Origin: Acidimicrobiia bacterium | GTDB lineage: Bacteria > Actinomycetota > Acidimicrobiia > Acidimicrobiales > SZUA-35 | Reading direction: 5' to 3' | Assembly (NCBI GenBank): GCA_003231975.1 | Contig: QIKW01000247.1 | Coordinates: forward strand, 1 to 46,997 | DNA: 46,997 bases | In this document: positions 24,773 through 33,955 of the stretch, piece by piece | Layout: every line of letters starts with the position of its first letter | Position numbering within the stretch: position 1 is the first letter of the stretch | Notes under the pieces: model-generated | Database searches by the model: none | What the model saw: only the letters and a program-made list of their open reading frames with translations | What the model was told of the DNA's origin: nothing | Position numbers and translations under genes: made by a program

Positions 24773-24846
24773 CGGGTTGTGGCGCAGGTTGGTAGCGCGC
24801 CTCGTTCGGGACGAGGAGGTCGGGAGTTCAAATCTCCCCAACCCGA
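24773..24846 (+). tRNA. tRNA-Pro (anticodon CGG)
   Basis: A 74-nt cloverleaf. Acceptor CGGGTTG (24773-24779) pairs with CAACCCG (24839-24845), followed by discriminator A. D-stem GCGC/GCGC, anticodon stem CCTCG/CGAGG with loop TTCGGGA and anticodon CGG at 24807-24809, T-stem GGGAG/CTCCC with loop TTCAAAT. CCA is not encoded. All stems are perfectly paired. Confidence 0.96.
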
Positions 24847-24876
24847 CAAATCAAGATCCTCGAAGAACGGTGCGAT

Positions 24877-25782
24877 ATGAGCCGATGGAATCCGGCCGGA
24901 GCAGCAGTTTCAGCAGTTAGGGAAAAGGGTTCAGCGTGGATCCGTGGCGCCATCATCGGCAACGAAGGGCTTGAACCCCACGAGTTGGCAAGTGCGGAAG
25001 ATCCCGGGTTGTTCGGCCCCAGCAGTGTGGTATGGCGGGTTCACGGAGACGCCTCGATGCTGATCGGCGGCCTCAGGTCTCTACTTCTGCAAACCCTGCA
25101 TCCCCTGGCGATGGCCGGGGTTTTTGAGTTCTCCGACTACCGGGAAGACCCGTGGGGCAGGTTGAACCGCACCGGCAGGTTCATCGGAGCAACCACTTTC
25201 GGCTCAACCTCCACAGCCGAGCAGGCAATCACAATTGTGAAGCGGGTTCACCGTCCGGTGAAGGGAACAGCACCCGACGGCCGCCCATATTCTGCCAACG
25301 ACCCGCATCTGATGCTGTGGGTTCACGTGGCCGAAGTAGACAGTTTCCTTGCCTCCTTCAACCGGTTCGGAGACGGCAAGCTGCGAGACGCCGAGCAAGA
25401 TCAGTACGTTTCTGAGATGGCCGAAATTGCCCGCAGGCTTGGCACCGATACCCCACCGGAAACCGTTGCCGAGCTAAAAGCGAGCCTTGAAGCATTCCGG
25501 GCCGAGTGCCAGGCTGGCCCGCAGGCCCGTGAGGCAATGCGTTTCTTGCTGAATCCGCCTGTTCCCCTCCTGGCTAAGGGCACCTATGGCCTGATTGCTG
25601 CGGGCGCCGTCACGTCGCTGCCAAGGTGGGCTCGGGCCCAGCTTCGTCTGCCGGTGCCGCCGTTCGCGGATCCGCTGGCTGTCAGGCCAGCCGCGAAGCT
25701 GCTGACCCGCACACTGGGCTGGCTGATGGCTGCCGGGCCCCGCGAAACCTCGCTGGATGATCGCCTGCTGGTTGGCCAGTAG
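24877..25782 (+). CDS. MpaB/DUF2236-family oxygenase-like protein
   Basis: 301-residue protein of the MpaB/latex-clearing-protein-related group (DUF2236), thought to bind heme in some members. Conserved features: VWRVHGDASMLIGGLRSLLL, then QTLHPLAMAGV and the FSDYREDPWGRLNRT region, and LMLWVHVAEVDSFL. No signal peptide. It follows tRNA-Pro by 30 nt and a MazG-like gene comes 16 nt after. Substrate is unknown. Confidence 0.8.
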   Translation: MSRWNPAGAAVSAVREKGSAWIRGAIIGNEGLEPHELASAEDPGLFGPSSVVWRVHGDASMLIGGLRSLLLQTLHPLAMAGVFEFSDYREDPWGRLNRTGRFIGATTFGSTSTAEQAITIVKRVHRPVKGTAPDGRPYSANDPHLMLWVHVAEVDSFLASFNRFGDGKLRDAEQDQYVSEMAEIARRLGTDTPPETVAELKASLEAFRAECQAGPQAREAMRFLLNPPVPLLAKGTYGLIAAGAVTSLPRWARAQLRLPVPPFADPLAVRPAAKLLTRTLGWLMAAGPRETSLDDRLLVGQ

Positions 25783-25798
25783 GCCCTAGCCTTCCCCA

Positions 25799-26053
25799 AT
25801 GGAGATTGGCCAGTTCCAAACCCTGATGGAAACCCTGTATGGCGAGGCCGACCGGGCCCGCGGCCTGCCGTCAACGGTGGCGTGGCTTTGTGAAGAGGTT
25901 GGAGAGCTGGCCCAGGCGGTTCGCAAAGGCACGGCCGAAGAGCAACTCCACGAGCTCGGGGATGTGCTTGCGTGGCTCTCCTCATTAGCGAACCAGTTGG
26001 GCCTGTCGCTTGAAGAGGCGGCGAGCCGCTACGTCACCGCTCCGCCGACGTAG
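25799..26053 (+). CDS. MazG-like nucleotide pyrophosphohydrolase
   Basis: 84-residue single MazG-type domain, shorter than E. coli MazG, which has two. The metal-binding pattern is visible as CEEVGELAQAV and HELGDVLAWL (ExxE...ExxD). Such proteins hydrolyse nucleoside triphosphates or related nucleotides to monophosphates. ATG 25799; no strong ribosome site; 16 nt after the MpaB-like gene, so likely cotranscribed. Confidence 0.8.
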   Translation: MEIGQFQTLMETLYGEADRARGLPSTVAWLCEEVGELAQAVRKGTAEEQLHELGDVLAWLSSLANQLGLSLEEAASRYVTAPPT

Positions 26054-26088
26054 GTTGAACATCGCGCCTGGCCTGCCAACTCTGGCGG

Positions 26089-27183
26089 TTACTCGGCCCA
26101 GCGGGCCATGATGGCAACTATCACGCCGTCATCCCTCAGCTCCAGCAGGGCTCGATTGACCGGTTCGGCCAGCTCGGACCCGTTCGCCAACCCGAACGTC
26201 TCGCTGTATGGCAGGTAGATCTCGGAATTCGCAGTTAGCGAGCCGTCTCTGGCCAACTCCAACCCCGCCGCATACGGGTTAGTAACAATCGCGATGGCTC
26301 CCGGGTCTGCATCGAGTGCAGCAAACAGCTCTTCCTGGGTTGATACCGGAATCAACACGGCATCTGAATCCTCAATAAGGCTGGCGTGAACGGTGCCTTC
26401 GACCGCCCCAACGCGAGCGCCGCTGAACTCACCGGGTGAGTCAATGAGGTCTGCTGCCCGGTTGTCGGTTAGCACGCTGGTGATTTGCGCAATGAACGCT
26501 CCTGCCACAAAAAGGCTGCTGACAAGCCACACCATTGTTACGGCTTTGCCCAGCTTGGTCAGTGGCACGGTGTCTCCGTAACCAACCGTGGTGATCGTTA
26601 CAAGTGCGAACCAAACAGAGTCAAAGATTCCGGCCCGGTAGGCACGGTTCACCGATGGCCCCTCGCGCTCGGCATACCAGAACACATGGGCCGCCAGCAG
26701 CACGACAACTGCCCCCGCCACCAGCAATCGGATGATGGCCGGAGAAAAGACCGCATCCGCAAGGCCGGCGGACTGCGGAGTCTGGCGGTGGACCACCTGG
26801 CTGCCGGACACAACAATTCCAACCGAGAAGTCCATGCGCTCCTGGCGCTCAGCGGTTGGAGTAAGCGGGTAGGCGGCAACGTCGGCCTCGCCGTTCTGGA
26901 TCATGTCCAGCATCGAGACAAAGCTTTCCGCAACCGTCAGCTCGTACTGAACGTTCATCCTGGCTGCTACCGCTTGCCAGATCTCGATGAAGGCGCCGGT
27001 TACCTGGCCGCCCTCCTCAACCGCCCACGGTTCGCTAAGCGTGGTGACAACTCTCAGTTTGGTCTCATCGGGTGTTTCCTGGGCCGAGGCAGGTTGCCAC
27101 GCCACAAGCCAAACGAGCAAGACTCCAACAACGAACAACAGCCGCCCCATCAGCCAAGAGTGCCACGAACTGCCGCAGCTCAT
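26089..27183 (-). CDS. GluR0-like ligand-gated potassium channel (prokaryotic glutamate receptor)
   Basis: About 364 residues. Architecture from N-terminus: signal peptide (LLVWLVAWQPASA), a periplasmic-binding S1 lobe including TPTAERQERMDFS, whose arginine binds the ligand carboxylate in this family, a first membrane helix (~148-168), a pore loop with filter TTVGYGD (~198-204), a second helix (~215-235), and the S2 lobe (RVGAVEGTVHASLI, with YSETFGLANGSEL). A K+-channel pore inserted into an amino-acid-binding domain is the GluR0 plan. ATG 27183 has GGG 4 nt upstream; an inner ATG (27150) also precedes the signal peptide. Ligand cannot be told; potassium selectivity is suggested by the filter. 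Confidence 0.85.
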   Translation of the reverse strand: MSCGSSWHSWLMGRLLFVVGVLLVWLVAWQPASAQETPDETKLRVVTTLSEPWAVEEGGQVTGAFIEIWQAVAARMNVQYELTVAESFVSMLDMIQNGEADVAAYPLTPTAERQERMDFSVGIVVSGSQVVHRQTPQSAGLADAVFSPAIIRLLVAGAVVVLLAAHVFWYAEREGPSVNRAYRAGIFDSVWFALVTITTVGYGDTVPLTKLGKAVTMVWLVSSLFVAGAFIAQITSVLTDNRAADLIDSPGEFSGARVGAVEGTVHASLIEDSDAVLIPVSTQEELFAALDADPGAIAIVTNPYAAGLELARDGSLTANSEIYLPYSETFGLANGSELAEPVNRALLELRDDGVIVAIMARWAE

Positions 27184-27206
27184 CAACCCTTTGGCCCCAC
27201 GACGGT

Positions 27207-27224
27207 CTACCACGATCGTGGTAG
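27207..27224. promoter_or_regulatory. Perfect 18-bp palindrome upstream of vapBC, probable antitoxin operator
   Basis: CTACCACGA followed by its exact reverse complement TCGTGGTAG. A third half-site-like GTGGTA occurs at 27230-27235. It lies 20 nt before the AbrB-type antitoxin start. VapB antitoxins usually repress their own promoter through such inverted repeats, so this is the likely VapBC operator. The palindrome also sits just upstream of the leftward channel gene. Confidence 0.7.
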
Positions 27225-27244
27225 AGCTGTGGTATCTTCATGGG

Positions 27245-27478
27245 ATGCTTACCACCATCGACAAGTCTGGCCGACTTGTGATCCCAAAAGCTCTCCGAGA
27301 CAGCGTGGGGCTCACTGCTGGCGAGGTGGAGCTGACCGCAGACGGCGCAGGCATCCGAGTGGCTCCGGTCACGGCCTCGATTGTTGTCGAGAAGGCCGGC
27401 AGGCTGGTGATCCCCAGTTCAGATCTGACTATTGATGATGAGATGGTTCAAGAACTCCGTGACGCCAGCCAGAGGTGA
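27245..27478 (+). CDS. vapB: AbrB/MazE-fold antitoxin of VapBC type
   Basis: 77-residue SpoVT/AbrB-domain antitoxin. The N-terminal DNA-binding hairpin reads TTIDKSGRLVIPKALRD. A second, weaker copy (VVEKAGRLVIPSSDL, residues ~44-58) follows, so the element seems duplicated within the protein. ATG 27245 sits 20 nt after the palindrome, with GG just upstream but no strong ribosome site. The toxin start overlaps its stop as GTGA, giving coupled expression. Confidence 0.85.
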   Translation: MLTTIDKSGRLVIPKALRDSVGLTAGEVELTADGAGIRVAPVTASIVVEKAGRLVIPSSDLTIDDEMVQELRDASQR

Positions 27479-27900
27479 CAGCCTCAACGAGACATGAGGC
27501 ATTGGTTGATACCAGCGTGGCCGTGGCGCTCTCGGTACAGGACCACGCCAGCCATGATCGCGTGTCGGCGGAACTGACCGGCTACACGCTTGGGCTGTCG
27601 GGGCACGCGGCCTTCGAGACGTTCTCGGTCCTCACCCGATTACCAGCCCCACTCCGAAGAGACGCCCCCACCGTGCAGAGGCTGCTCGATACGAACTTCC
27701 CAGCAACTCGGTTTCTCAGCGAGACCGCGACTGCCAACCTCTTTCCACGGCTCGCGGGTCTCGGAATTTCAGGGGGGTCTGTCTACGACGCGCTGGTTGC
27801 TGCGGCCGCGGTCGCAGCAGATGCCGTTCTGTACACGCGAGACAAACGAGCTCTGCGCACCTACCACTCGCTTGACGCTCAGGTTCAGTTCATTCAGTAA
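27475..27900 (+). CDS. vapC: PIN-domain ribonuclease toxin (VapC)
   Basis: 141-residue PIN-domain nuclease. The acidic active-site residues are present: LVDTSVAVAL (Asp ~12), AAFETFSVLTR (Glu ~48), VYDALVAAAA (Asp ~104) and YTRDKRAL (Asp ~122). VapC toxins cleave tRNA or rRNA and are neutralised by their VapB partner. GTG 27475 overlaps the antitoxin stop. It ends 3 nt before the convergent asd stop, so the module has been inserted tightly between housekeeping genes. Confidence 0.9.
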   Translation: MTASTRHEALVDTSVAVALSVQDHASHDRVSAELTGYTLGLSGHAAFETFSVLTRLPAPLRRDAPTVQRLLDTNFPATRFLSETATANLFPRLAGLGISGGSVYDALVAAAAVAADAVLYTRDKRALRTYHSLDAQVQFIQ

Positions 27901-27903
27901 GAG

Positions 27904-28938
<1,035 letters not shown>

Positions 28939-28994
28939 TCACACCACGGTAGACGCTCGAAGCTCTTTGACCGACCGATTTCAGGCGGGTCGAT

Positions 28995-29474
28995 TCAGCC
29001 GTCGAGACCAAATGCGGTGTGGAGCCGCTGCACGGCTTCTTCGGCTCGGTCAGCAGCAACTACGCAGCTGACCCGAATGGCCGAGGTTGAAATCATCTCG
29101 ATGTTGATCTCGTTGTTCGCCAACGTCTCAAACATTGTTGCTGCTACCCCTGGATTGCTTTTCATGCCTGCGCCAATGATTGAGACCCGACCAATGGACT
29201 GGTCAGCAGACACTCCGTTGGCGCCAAGCTTGGCTGCAACTCCGCCGTTGAGAATCTCCATTGCGCGCTCCAGGTCTCCGACTGGAACCGTGAACGAGAT
29301 GTCGGTGAGCCCATCGTCTGAAACGTTCTGCACAATCATGTCTACGTTCACGCTGCCCTCGGCAAGCTCTCGAAAGAGGGTGGCCGAAACACCTGGCTGA
29401 TCGGGCACGTCGGAGACGGTGACCTTGGCCTCTGAGAGATCGTGGGTGACCGCCCGAATTATTGGCTGCTCCAT
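28995..29474 (-). CDS. lysC: Probable aspartokinase beta subunit from internal start
   Basis: In-frame internal ATG at 29474 in lysC would give 159 residues comprising just the two ACT domains. AAGGAGG (complement of 29483-29489) lies exactly 8 nt upstream, one of the best Shine-Dalgarno matches in the window. Corynebacterium and Bacillus aspartokinases form alpha2-beta2 enzymes by this same internal initiation. The site is seen; use of it is inferred. Confidence 0.65.
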   Translation of the reverse strand: MEQPIIRAVTHDLSEAKVTVSDVPDQPGVSATLFRELAEGSVNVDMIVQNVSDDGLTDISFTVPVGDLERAMEILNGGVAAKLGANGVSADQSIGRVSIIGAGMKSNPGVAATMFETLANNEINIEMISTSAIRVSCVVAADRAEEAVQRLHTAFGLDG

Positions 29475-30227
29475 TGGTGAGTCCTCCTTGCTTGACGGCG
29501 CATCACTAACGAGAGTTCCCGGCTCCCAAGTGAAGGCCGAGCGAACGTGCAACGGAACCTGGTAGCTGTGGGCAACCTCGACCGAGCGCATCGCCGGTTT
29601 GGGGCACCCGGTTGCCGTCATTTCCAACAACTCGTCAAAACTGATCAGCGGCATCTTCTGGGCCCGGGTTACAACACGCGGGTCGGCACTGAACACGCCA
29701 GACACGTCGGTGTAGAGCTCGCACAGATCTGCCTGCAATGAGTGAGCCAGGGCAACTGCTGTGGTGTCGCTGCCGCCCCGCCCCAAGAAGGTGACGTTGC
29801 GCTCGGGCGAAACCCCTTGCGAGCCTGCAACCACCGGGACAATCCCGTTGGCCAGCGATTCCTTGATCCGATAGGGGTTGATTTCCAGAATCTTTGCATT
29901 GCGATGGTTGGTGTCTGTAAGGAACCCGGCCTGGCTGCCGGTGAACGATTGGGCTGGCACCCCCTGGTCGGCCAGAGCCATGCAAATAAGGGCGCCCGCC
30001 TTCCGCTCGCCTGCGGTAATCAGCATGTCCATTTCACGACCCGGCGCGCTGGAAGACACCTGAGCCGCCAAATGAAGCAGCTCGTCGGTTTCCTTGCCCA
30101 TGGCGGAAACGACCAGCACTACCTGGTCTCCTCGCCGGATGCAGCGGGCGACGTGATCTGCAACAATTCGCATCCTGTCGGTGTCTGCCACCGATGTGCC
30201 GCCAAACTTCTGAACGACAAGAGCCAC
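28995..30227 (-). CDS. lysC: Aspartokinase (alpha subunit form)
   Basis: About 410 residues. Kinase domain starts VVQKFGGTSVAD, with GRGGSDTTAVALA and the DPRVV region; two ACT domains follow (IIRAVTHDLSEAKVTVSDVP and IGRVSIIGAGMKSNPGVAA). It phosphorylates aspartate, usually under feedback control by lysine and threonine through the ACT domains. GTG 30227 gives the usual N-terminus immediately before KFGGTS; the open frame to 30269 adds unrelated residues. A strong internal ribosome site inside the gene suggests a separate beta subunit (listed separately). Its GTG start lies 65 nt from the divergent cyclophilin gene. Confidence 0.94.
   Translation of the reverse strand: MALVVQKFGGTSVADTDRMRIVADHVARCIRRGDQVVLVVSAMGKETDELLHLAAQVSSSAPGREMDMLITAGERKAGALICMALADQGVPAQSFTGSQAGFLTDTNHRNAKILEINPYRIKESLANGIVPVVAGSQGVSPERNVTFLGRGGSDTTAVALAHSLQADLCELYTDVSGVFSADPRVVTRAQKMPLISFDELLEMTATGCPKPAMRSVEVAHSYQVPLHVRSAFTWEPGTLVSDAPSSKEDSPMEQPIIRAVTHDLSEAKVTVSDVPDQPGVSATLFRELAEGSVNVDMIVQNVSDDGLTDISFTVPVGDLERAMEILNGGVAAKLGANGVSADQSIGRVSIIGAGMKSNPGVAATMFETLANNEINIEMISTSAIRVSCVVAADRAEEAVQRLHTAFGLDG
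29483..29489 (-). promoter_or_regulatory. Internal ribosome binding site within lysC
   Basis: The complementary strand reads AAGGAGG, 8 nt before an in-frame ATG between kinase and ACT domains. It decides the start of the beta subunit. Confidence 0.65.
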
Positions 30228-30291
30228 AACAGGTAAGGCTAGCGGCAGACCTGAACGGGTCTGGCCCATTTCGCCAGTACTCTTTCGGCCT

Positions 30292-31149
30292 GTGGGTTCT
30301 GAGAAACGAGAACGTCAGAAAACCAACAGAGAGAACAAGCATGACGAAGTCTCCAAGTTGGCCGATCGCGAGGTCTGGCGGCAGCGGACTTTGCTGTTCG
30401 TCGTGCTCGCTGCGCTGTTCGGCGGCACCTTCTTTCTGTTGACCGGGGGTTCGGATGAAGATCCGGCCGCGCAGAACGAGTTCGCTCCGCTGTCGCTGCC
30501 AAGCACAACCGCGCCTGATGCCACAACCACAAGCACTACCACAGCCGAACTGCTGCTTGAGCCGCCAACGGCGGGGGCCGCAATTGAAGGCACAACACCC
30601 TGCCCAGCAGAAGACGGCTCTTCGGCCCGCACCACGGTGTTCAGCGAAGCGCCGCCAATGTGCATCGACCCCGCAGCCATCTACACCGCTTTGGTCAGCA
30701 CCGACAAGGGCGACATCACGATCCAGCTTGATGCCTCAAAGGCGCCAGCAACAGTCAACAACTTCGTGGTTCTTGCCCGCTACGGCTTCTACGACGGTGT
30801 GCCCTTCCATCGCATCATTCCCGGTTTCATGATTCAGGGTGGCGACGCCGTTGGCCCAACCCTTGGCATTGGCAACCCGGGCTACCAGTTCCCAGACGAA
30901 CTGCCAGAACAGGGCGAGTACGAGGTTGGATCCGTGGCAATGGCCAACTCTGGTGAGAACACCAACGGCAGCCAGTTCTTCATCGTCACCGGCGCAGCAG
31001 GCGAAGAACTGCCGCCCCTGTATTCGTTGTTCGGCTCTGTTTCCGAAGGGCTGGATGTAATGCGAGAGATCGAGGCCGTTGGTTCGGCCGGAGCTGGCAA
31101 ACCCAGCGAGATGGTAACGATCCAGAGCATCACGATCACCGAAGGGTGA
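30292..31149 (+). CDS. Membrane-anchored cyclophilin-type peptidyl-prolyl isomerase
   Basis: 285 residues: a basic cytoplasmic tail, one membrane helix (LLFVVLAALFGGTFFLL, about 34-50), a Thr/Pro-rich spacer (residues ~65-100), and a C-terminal cyclophilin domain with VPFHRIIPGFMIQGGD, then NTNGSQFFI and LFGSVSEGLDV. The catalytic arginine is in FHRII. It probably folds secreted proteins on the outer face. GTG 30292; the aat gene appears to overlap its TGA by GTGA. Confidence 0.9.
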   Translation: MGSEKRERQKTNRENKHDEVSKLADREVWRQRTLLFVVLAALFGGTFFLLTGGSDEDPAAQNEFAPLSLPSTTAPDATTTSTTTAELLLEPPTAGAAIEGTTPCPAEDGSSARTTVFSEAPPMCIDPAAIYTALVSTDKGDITIQLDASKAPATVNNFVVLARYGFYDGVPFHRIIPGFMIQGGDAVGPTLGIGNPGYQFPDELPEQGEYEVGSVAMANSGENTNGSQFFIVTGAAGEELPPLYSLFGSVSEGLDVMREIEAVGSAGAGKPSEMVTIQSITITEG

Positions 31150-31858
31150 CGTCACGGCAGGGCAAACTCTTCCGCCCAGCCCTTGGCAGTTTCCTGCGAT
31201 TCAAGAGCTGCCACCAGGAGACGACCTTATAACTGTTGGGGCAGACCTAGCAGCCCCAACCCTGCTTGGCGCCTACCAGGCTGGCTATTTCCCGATGCCA
31301 ATGCCACGCAAACAGATCGGCTGGTTCAGCCCAGACCCTCGCGGCGTGCTGCTGCCCGGTCGATTCCACGTGTCCCGCTCACTCAAACGGTCGATGCGCA
31401 AGTTTCACTTCTCCGTGAACAATTCGTTTGGCGACGTGATCAGAGCATGCGGCGACCCAGCCAGGCCGAACGGCTGGATTGACGGGCAGATCATCCGTGC
31501 CTACACCCACCTGCACCATCTGGGCTGGGCTCAGAGCGTTGAGACGTGGGACAGCGAAGGTTTGGCGGGCGGCCTCTACGGCATTCAGATCGGCGGGCTA
31601 TTTGCGGCCGAGTCCATGTTTCATCGCCGCACCGATGCATCGAAGGCCGCCCTGTGCCATCTGGTCGACAGATTGGGCGAACGACCTGGGCAGGTGATAG
31701 ACGTGCAGTGGCCTACCGACCATCTCAAAACGCTTGGGGTTCAAACCGTTGGCCGGGCCAGGTACGCCGAACTTCTGGCAGAGGCACTGGCTCTGCCCGG
31801 TTCGCCTAGCCTTGTGAGTGCCAGCGGAGGCGACCAGATGAGCAGGACAAGAACATGA
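31146..31858 (+). CDS. aat: Leucyl/phenylalanyl-tRNA-protein transferase, with start region apparently frameshifted
   Basis: Aat adds Leu/Phe to N-terminal Arg/Lys of proteins (N-degron pathway). Conserved: GADL region, GYFPMPMPRKQIGWFSPDPR, FHVSRSLKRSMRK, NNSFGDVIRAC, WIDGQIIRAYTHLH, GLYGIQIGGLF and ESMFHR. The typical N-terminal LPPSPWQFP and ELPPGDD are encoded from about 31,169, in frame with the rest, but that frame has no ATG, GTG or TTG between its upstream stop (31,115) and ATG 31,295. A GTG overlapping the cyclophilin stop (31,146) is in another frame and would fit with one base deleted between 31,149 and 31,169. The stop overlaps the mutase ATG (ATGA). The gene is real; its beginning is either mis-sequenced or lesioned. 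Confidence 0.8.
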
Positions 31859-33858
31859 GTGAACCGGCAACCGACTCCTCAGACGAAGGCCTGACGGCGC
31901 GCCCGGCCGACCGCCCATGGATGATGCGGACGTACTCTGGCCACTCAACGGCCAAGGCATCCAACCAGCTTTATCGCACCAACCTGGCGAAGGGCCAGAC
32001 GGGGCTGTCCATCGCCTTCGATCTCCCAACCCAAACTGGCTATGACCCAGACCACCCCCTGGCGAGGGGCGAAGTTGGCAAAGTTGGCGTGCCGGTTGTG
32101 CACAAGGGCCACATGGCAACTCTTCTGGACGGCATCCCGGTTGACCAGATGAACACGTCGATGACCATCAACGCGCCGGCCGCCTGGCTGCTTGGCCTCT
32201 ACGTGGTGAACGCAATCGATCAGGGAGTGCCAACCGAAGCCCTCCGAGGCACCACCCAGAACGACATCGTCAAGGAATACCTCAGCCGGGGAACGTTCAT
32301 CTTCCCTCCAAAGGCATCGCTGAGGCTCACAGTTGACATGTTTGCCTACTGCAGCCAAAACGCTCCGCTGTGGAACCCGATGAACGTCTGCTCCTACCAC
32401 CTGCAAGAGGCTGGGGCCACCCCGGTGCAGGAGATCGCCTTCTCCTTGGCAACCGCAATTGATGTGCTCGACGCGGTTCGCGAATCCGGCCAAGTGCCGC
32501 CCGCCGAGTTTTCCTCTGTGGTTGCCAGCGTCAGCTTCTTTGTGAACGCCGGAATCAGATTCGTGGAAGAGACCTGCAAGATGAGGGCCTTCACCCAAAT
32601 GTGGGACCGCCTCACAGCAGAGCGATACGGGATCACCGACCCGAAGGCCAGGCGTTTCCGTTATGGGGTGCAGGTCAACTCGCTTGGTCTGACCGAAGCC
32701 CAGCCTGAAAACAACGTGCAACGGATAGTTCTTGAAGCTCTCGGGGTAACTCTTTCCAGAGACGCCAGGGCGCGGTCGCTGCAACTTCCCGCCTGGAACG
32801 AGGCGCTTGGTTTGCCTCGCCCGTGGGACCAGCAGTGGTCGCTGCGAATCCAACAGGTACTGGCCTTTGAGACAGACCTCTTGGAATACGACGACATCTT
32901 CGCCGGATCTCACGTGATCGAGGCAAAGACCGCCGAACTGATGGAGGCAGCGGATGCCGAGCTGGTCGAGATACAGGCTCTGGGTGGAGCCTTCGAGGCG
33001 ATCGAAGAGTTGAAGGGGCGCCTGGTTAGGTCCCACGCCGAACGGCTCAGGCGCATTGAGCGCGGCGAGCAGACAATCGTTGGTGTCAACGCGTTCACCG
33101 AAGCCGCCGAATCTCCGCTGGCTGGCGACGGCAGCATCCAACAAGTGGATCCCGGGGTTCACGCAGAGATGGTGGCAGACGTTCAGCAGTGGCGATCATC
33201 TCGGGATCAGTCGGCGGTTGGCGCCGCCCTGGAATCTCTTGAAGCTGCGGCACAAACCGGCAGCAACATCATGGAGCCCACCATTGCGTTGGCGAACGCC
33301 GGAGGCACAACCGGCGAATGGGCCGGGCTGCTCCGAGACATCTTTGGTGAGTATCGGGCGCCAACGGGTGTGGCCGCCGCAGCAGGTGCTGGCGGCGGTT
33401 CTGATGCACTGGCCGCCATAGCCAAGCGTCTCCAGGATCTGGAGTTCGGGCCGCCCCGCATCCTGGTGGCCAAGCCTGGGCTTGATGGCCACTCCAACGG
33501 CGCCGAACAGATAGCGGTTGCCGCCAGAGACGCAGGCATGGAAGTGGTTTATGAGGGAATCAGGATGACCCCCGAACAGATCGCAGCTGTCGCCAGAGAC
33601 GAAGACGTCGATGCCGTTGGGATCTCGATTTTGTCTGGCAGCCACCTGGAACTGGTGCCTCACACCATTGCTCTGTTGCGCGAGGCGGGAATTGAAGCTC
33701 CGGTTGTGGTTGGCGGAATCATTCCCGAAGCTGACCGGCAGGCTCTGCTTGCTGGCGGAGTGGCGGCTGTGTTTACCCCGAAGGACTTCGAGATCGGTGA
33801 GATCATCGGCACCGTTGCCGATTTGGCCGTTGCCCACCGAGACAGCTTGAAGTCTTGA
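31855..33858 (+). CDS. meaA: Ethylmalonyl-CoA mutase-like B12-dependent mutase (MeaA type)
   Basis: 667-residue coenzyme-B12 mutase. N-terminal RPWMMRTYSGHSTAKASN and LYRTNLAKGQTGLSIAFDLP with TQTGYD are the MeaA/ethylmalonyl-CoA mutase signature, followed by the TIM barrel (QNDIVKEYLSRGTFIFPP) and a C-terminal B12-binding domain with DGHSNGAEQ, whose His is the lower cobalt ligand. Ecm converts ethylmalonyl-CoA to methylsuccinyl-CoA in the acetyl-CoA assimilation pathway. Substrate distinction from other methylmalonyl-type mutases rests on overall resemblance. Start overlaps the aat stop. A CaiB-type CoA-transferase and a propionyl-type carboxylase elsewhere in the window fit C3-C5 acyl-CoA metabolism, but crotonyl-CoA carboxylase is not here. 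Confidence 0.88.
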   Translation: MSEPATDSSDEGLTARPADRPWMMRTYSGHSTAKASNQLYRTNLAKGQTGLSIAFDLPTQTGYDPDHPLARGEVGKVGVPVVHKGHMATLLDGIPVDQMNTSMTINAPAAWLLGLYVVNAIDQGVPTEALRGTTQNDIVKEYLSRGTFIFPPKASLRLTVDMFAYCSQNAPLWNPMNVCSYHLQEAGATPVQEIAFSLATAIDVLDAVRESGQVPPAEFSSVVASVSFFVNAGIRFVEETCKMRAFTQMWDRLTAERYGITDPKARRFRYGVQVNSLGLTEAQPENNVQRIVLEALGVTLSRDARARSLQLPAWNEALGLPRPWDQQWSLRIQQVLAFETDLLEYDDIFAGSHVIEAKTAELMEAADAELVEIQALGGAFEAIEELKGRLVRSHAERLRRIERGEQTIVGVNAFTEAAESPLAGDGSIQQVDPGVHAEMVADVQQWRSSRDQSAVGAALESLEAAAQTGSNIMEPTIALANAGGTTGEWAGLLRDIFGEYRAPTGVAAAAGAGGGSDALAAIAKRLQDLEFGPPRILVAKPGLDGHSNGAEQIAVAARDAGMEVVYEGIRMTPEQIAAVARDEDVDAVGISILSGSHLELVPHTIALLREAGIEAPVVVGGIIPEADRQALLAGGVAAVFTPKDFEIGEIIGTVADLAVAHRDSLKS

Positions 33859-33955
33859 GCACAGCTTGGGTCATCTGACTCAATTCGCCCCCCTAAATGA
33901 GGCAGAAGTGCCCGACAATTACAGGAAGGGGGGTTGATGGATCGATATCAGGGGC

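Noticed and set aside
24773-24846. tRNA-Sec candidate
   Set aside because: Ordinary 74-nt tRNA with anticodon CGG and a five-base variable loop; it is tRNA-Pro.
31945-33162. 405-codon leftward open frame
   Set aside because: Antisense shadow of the B12 mutase; no recognisable motifs.
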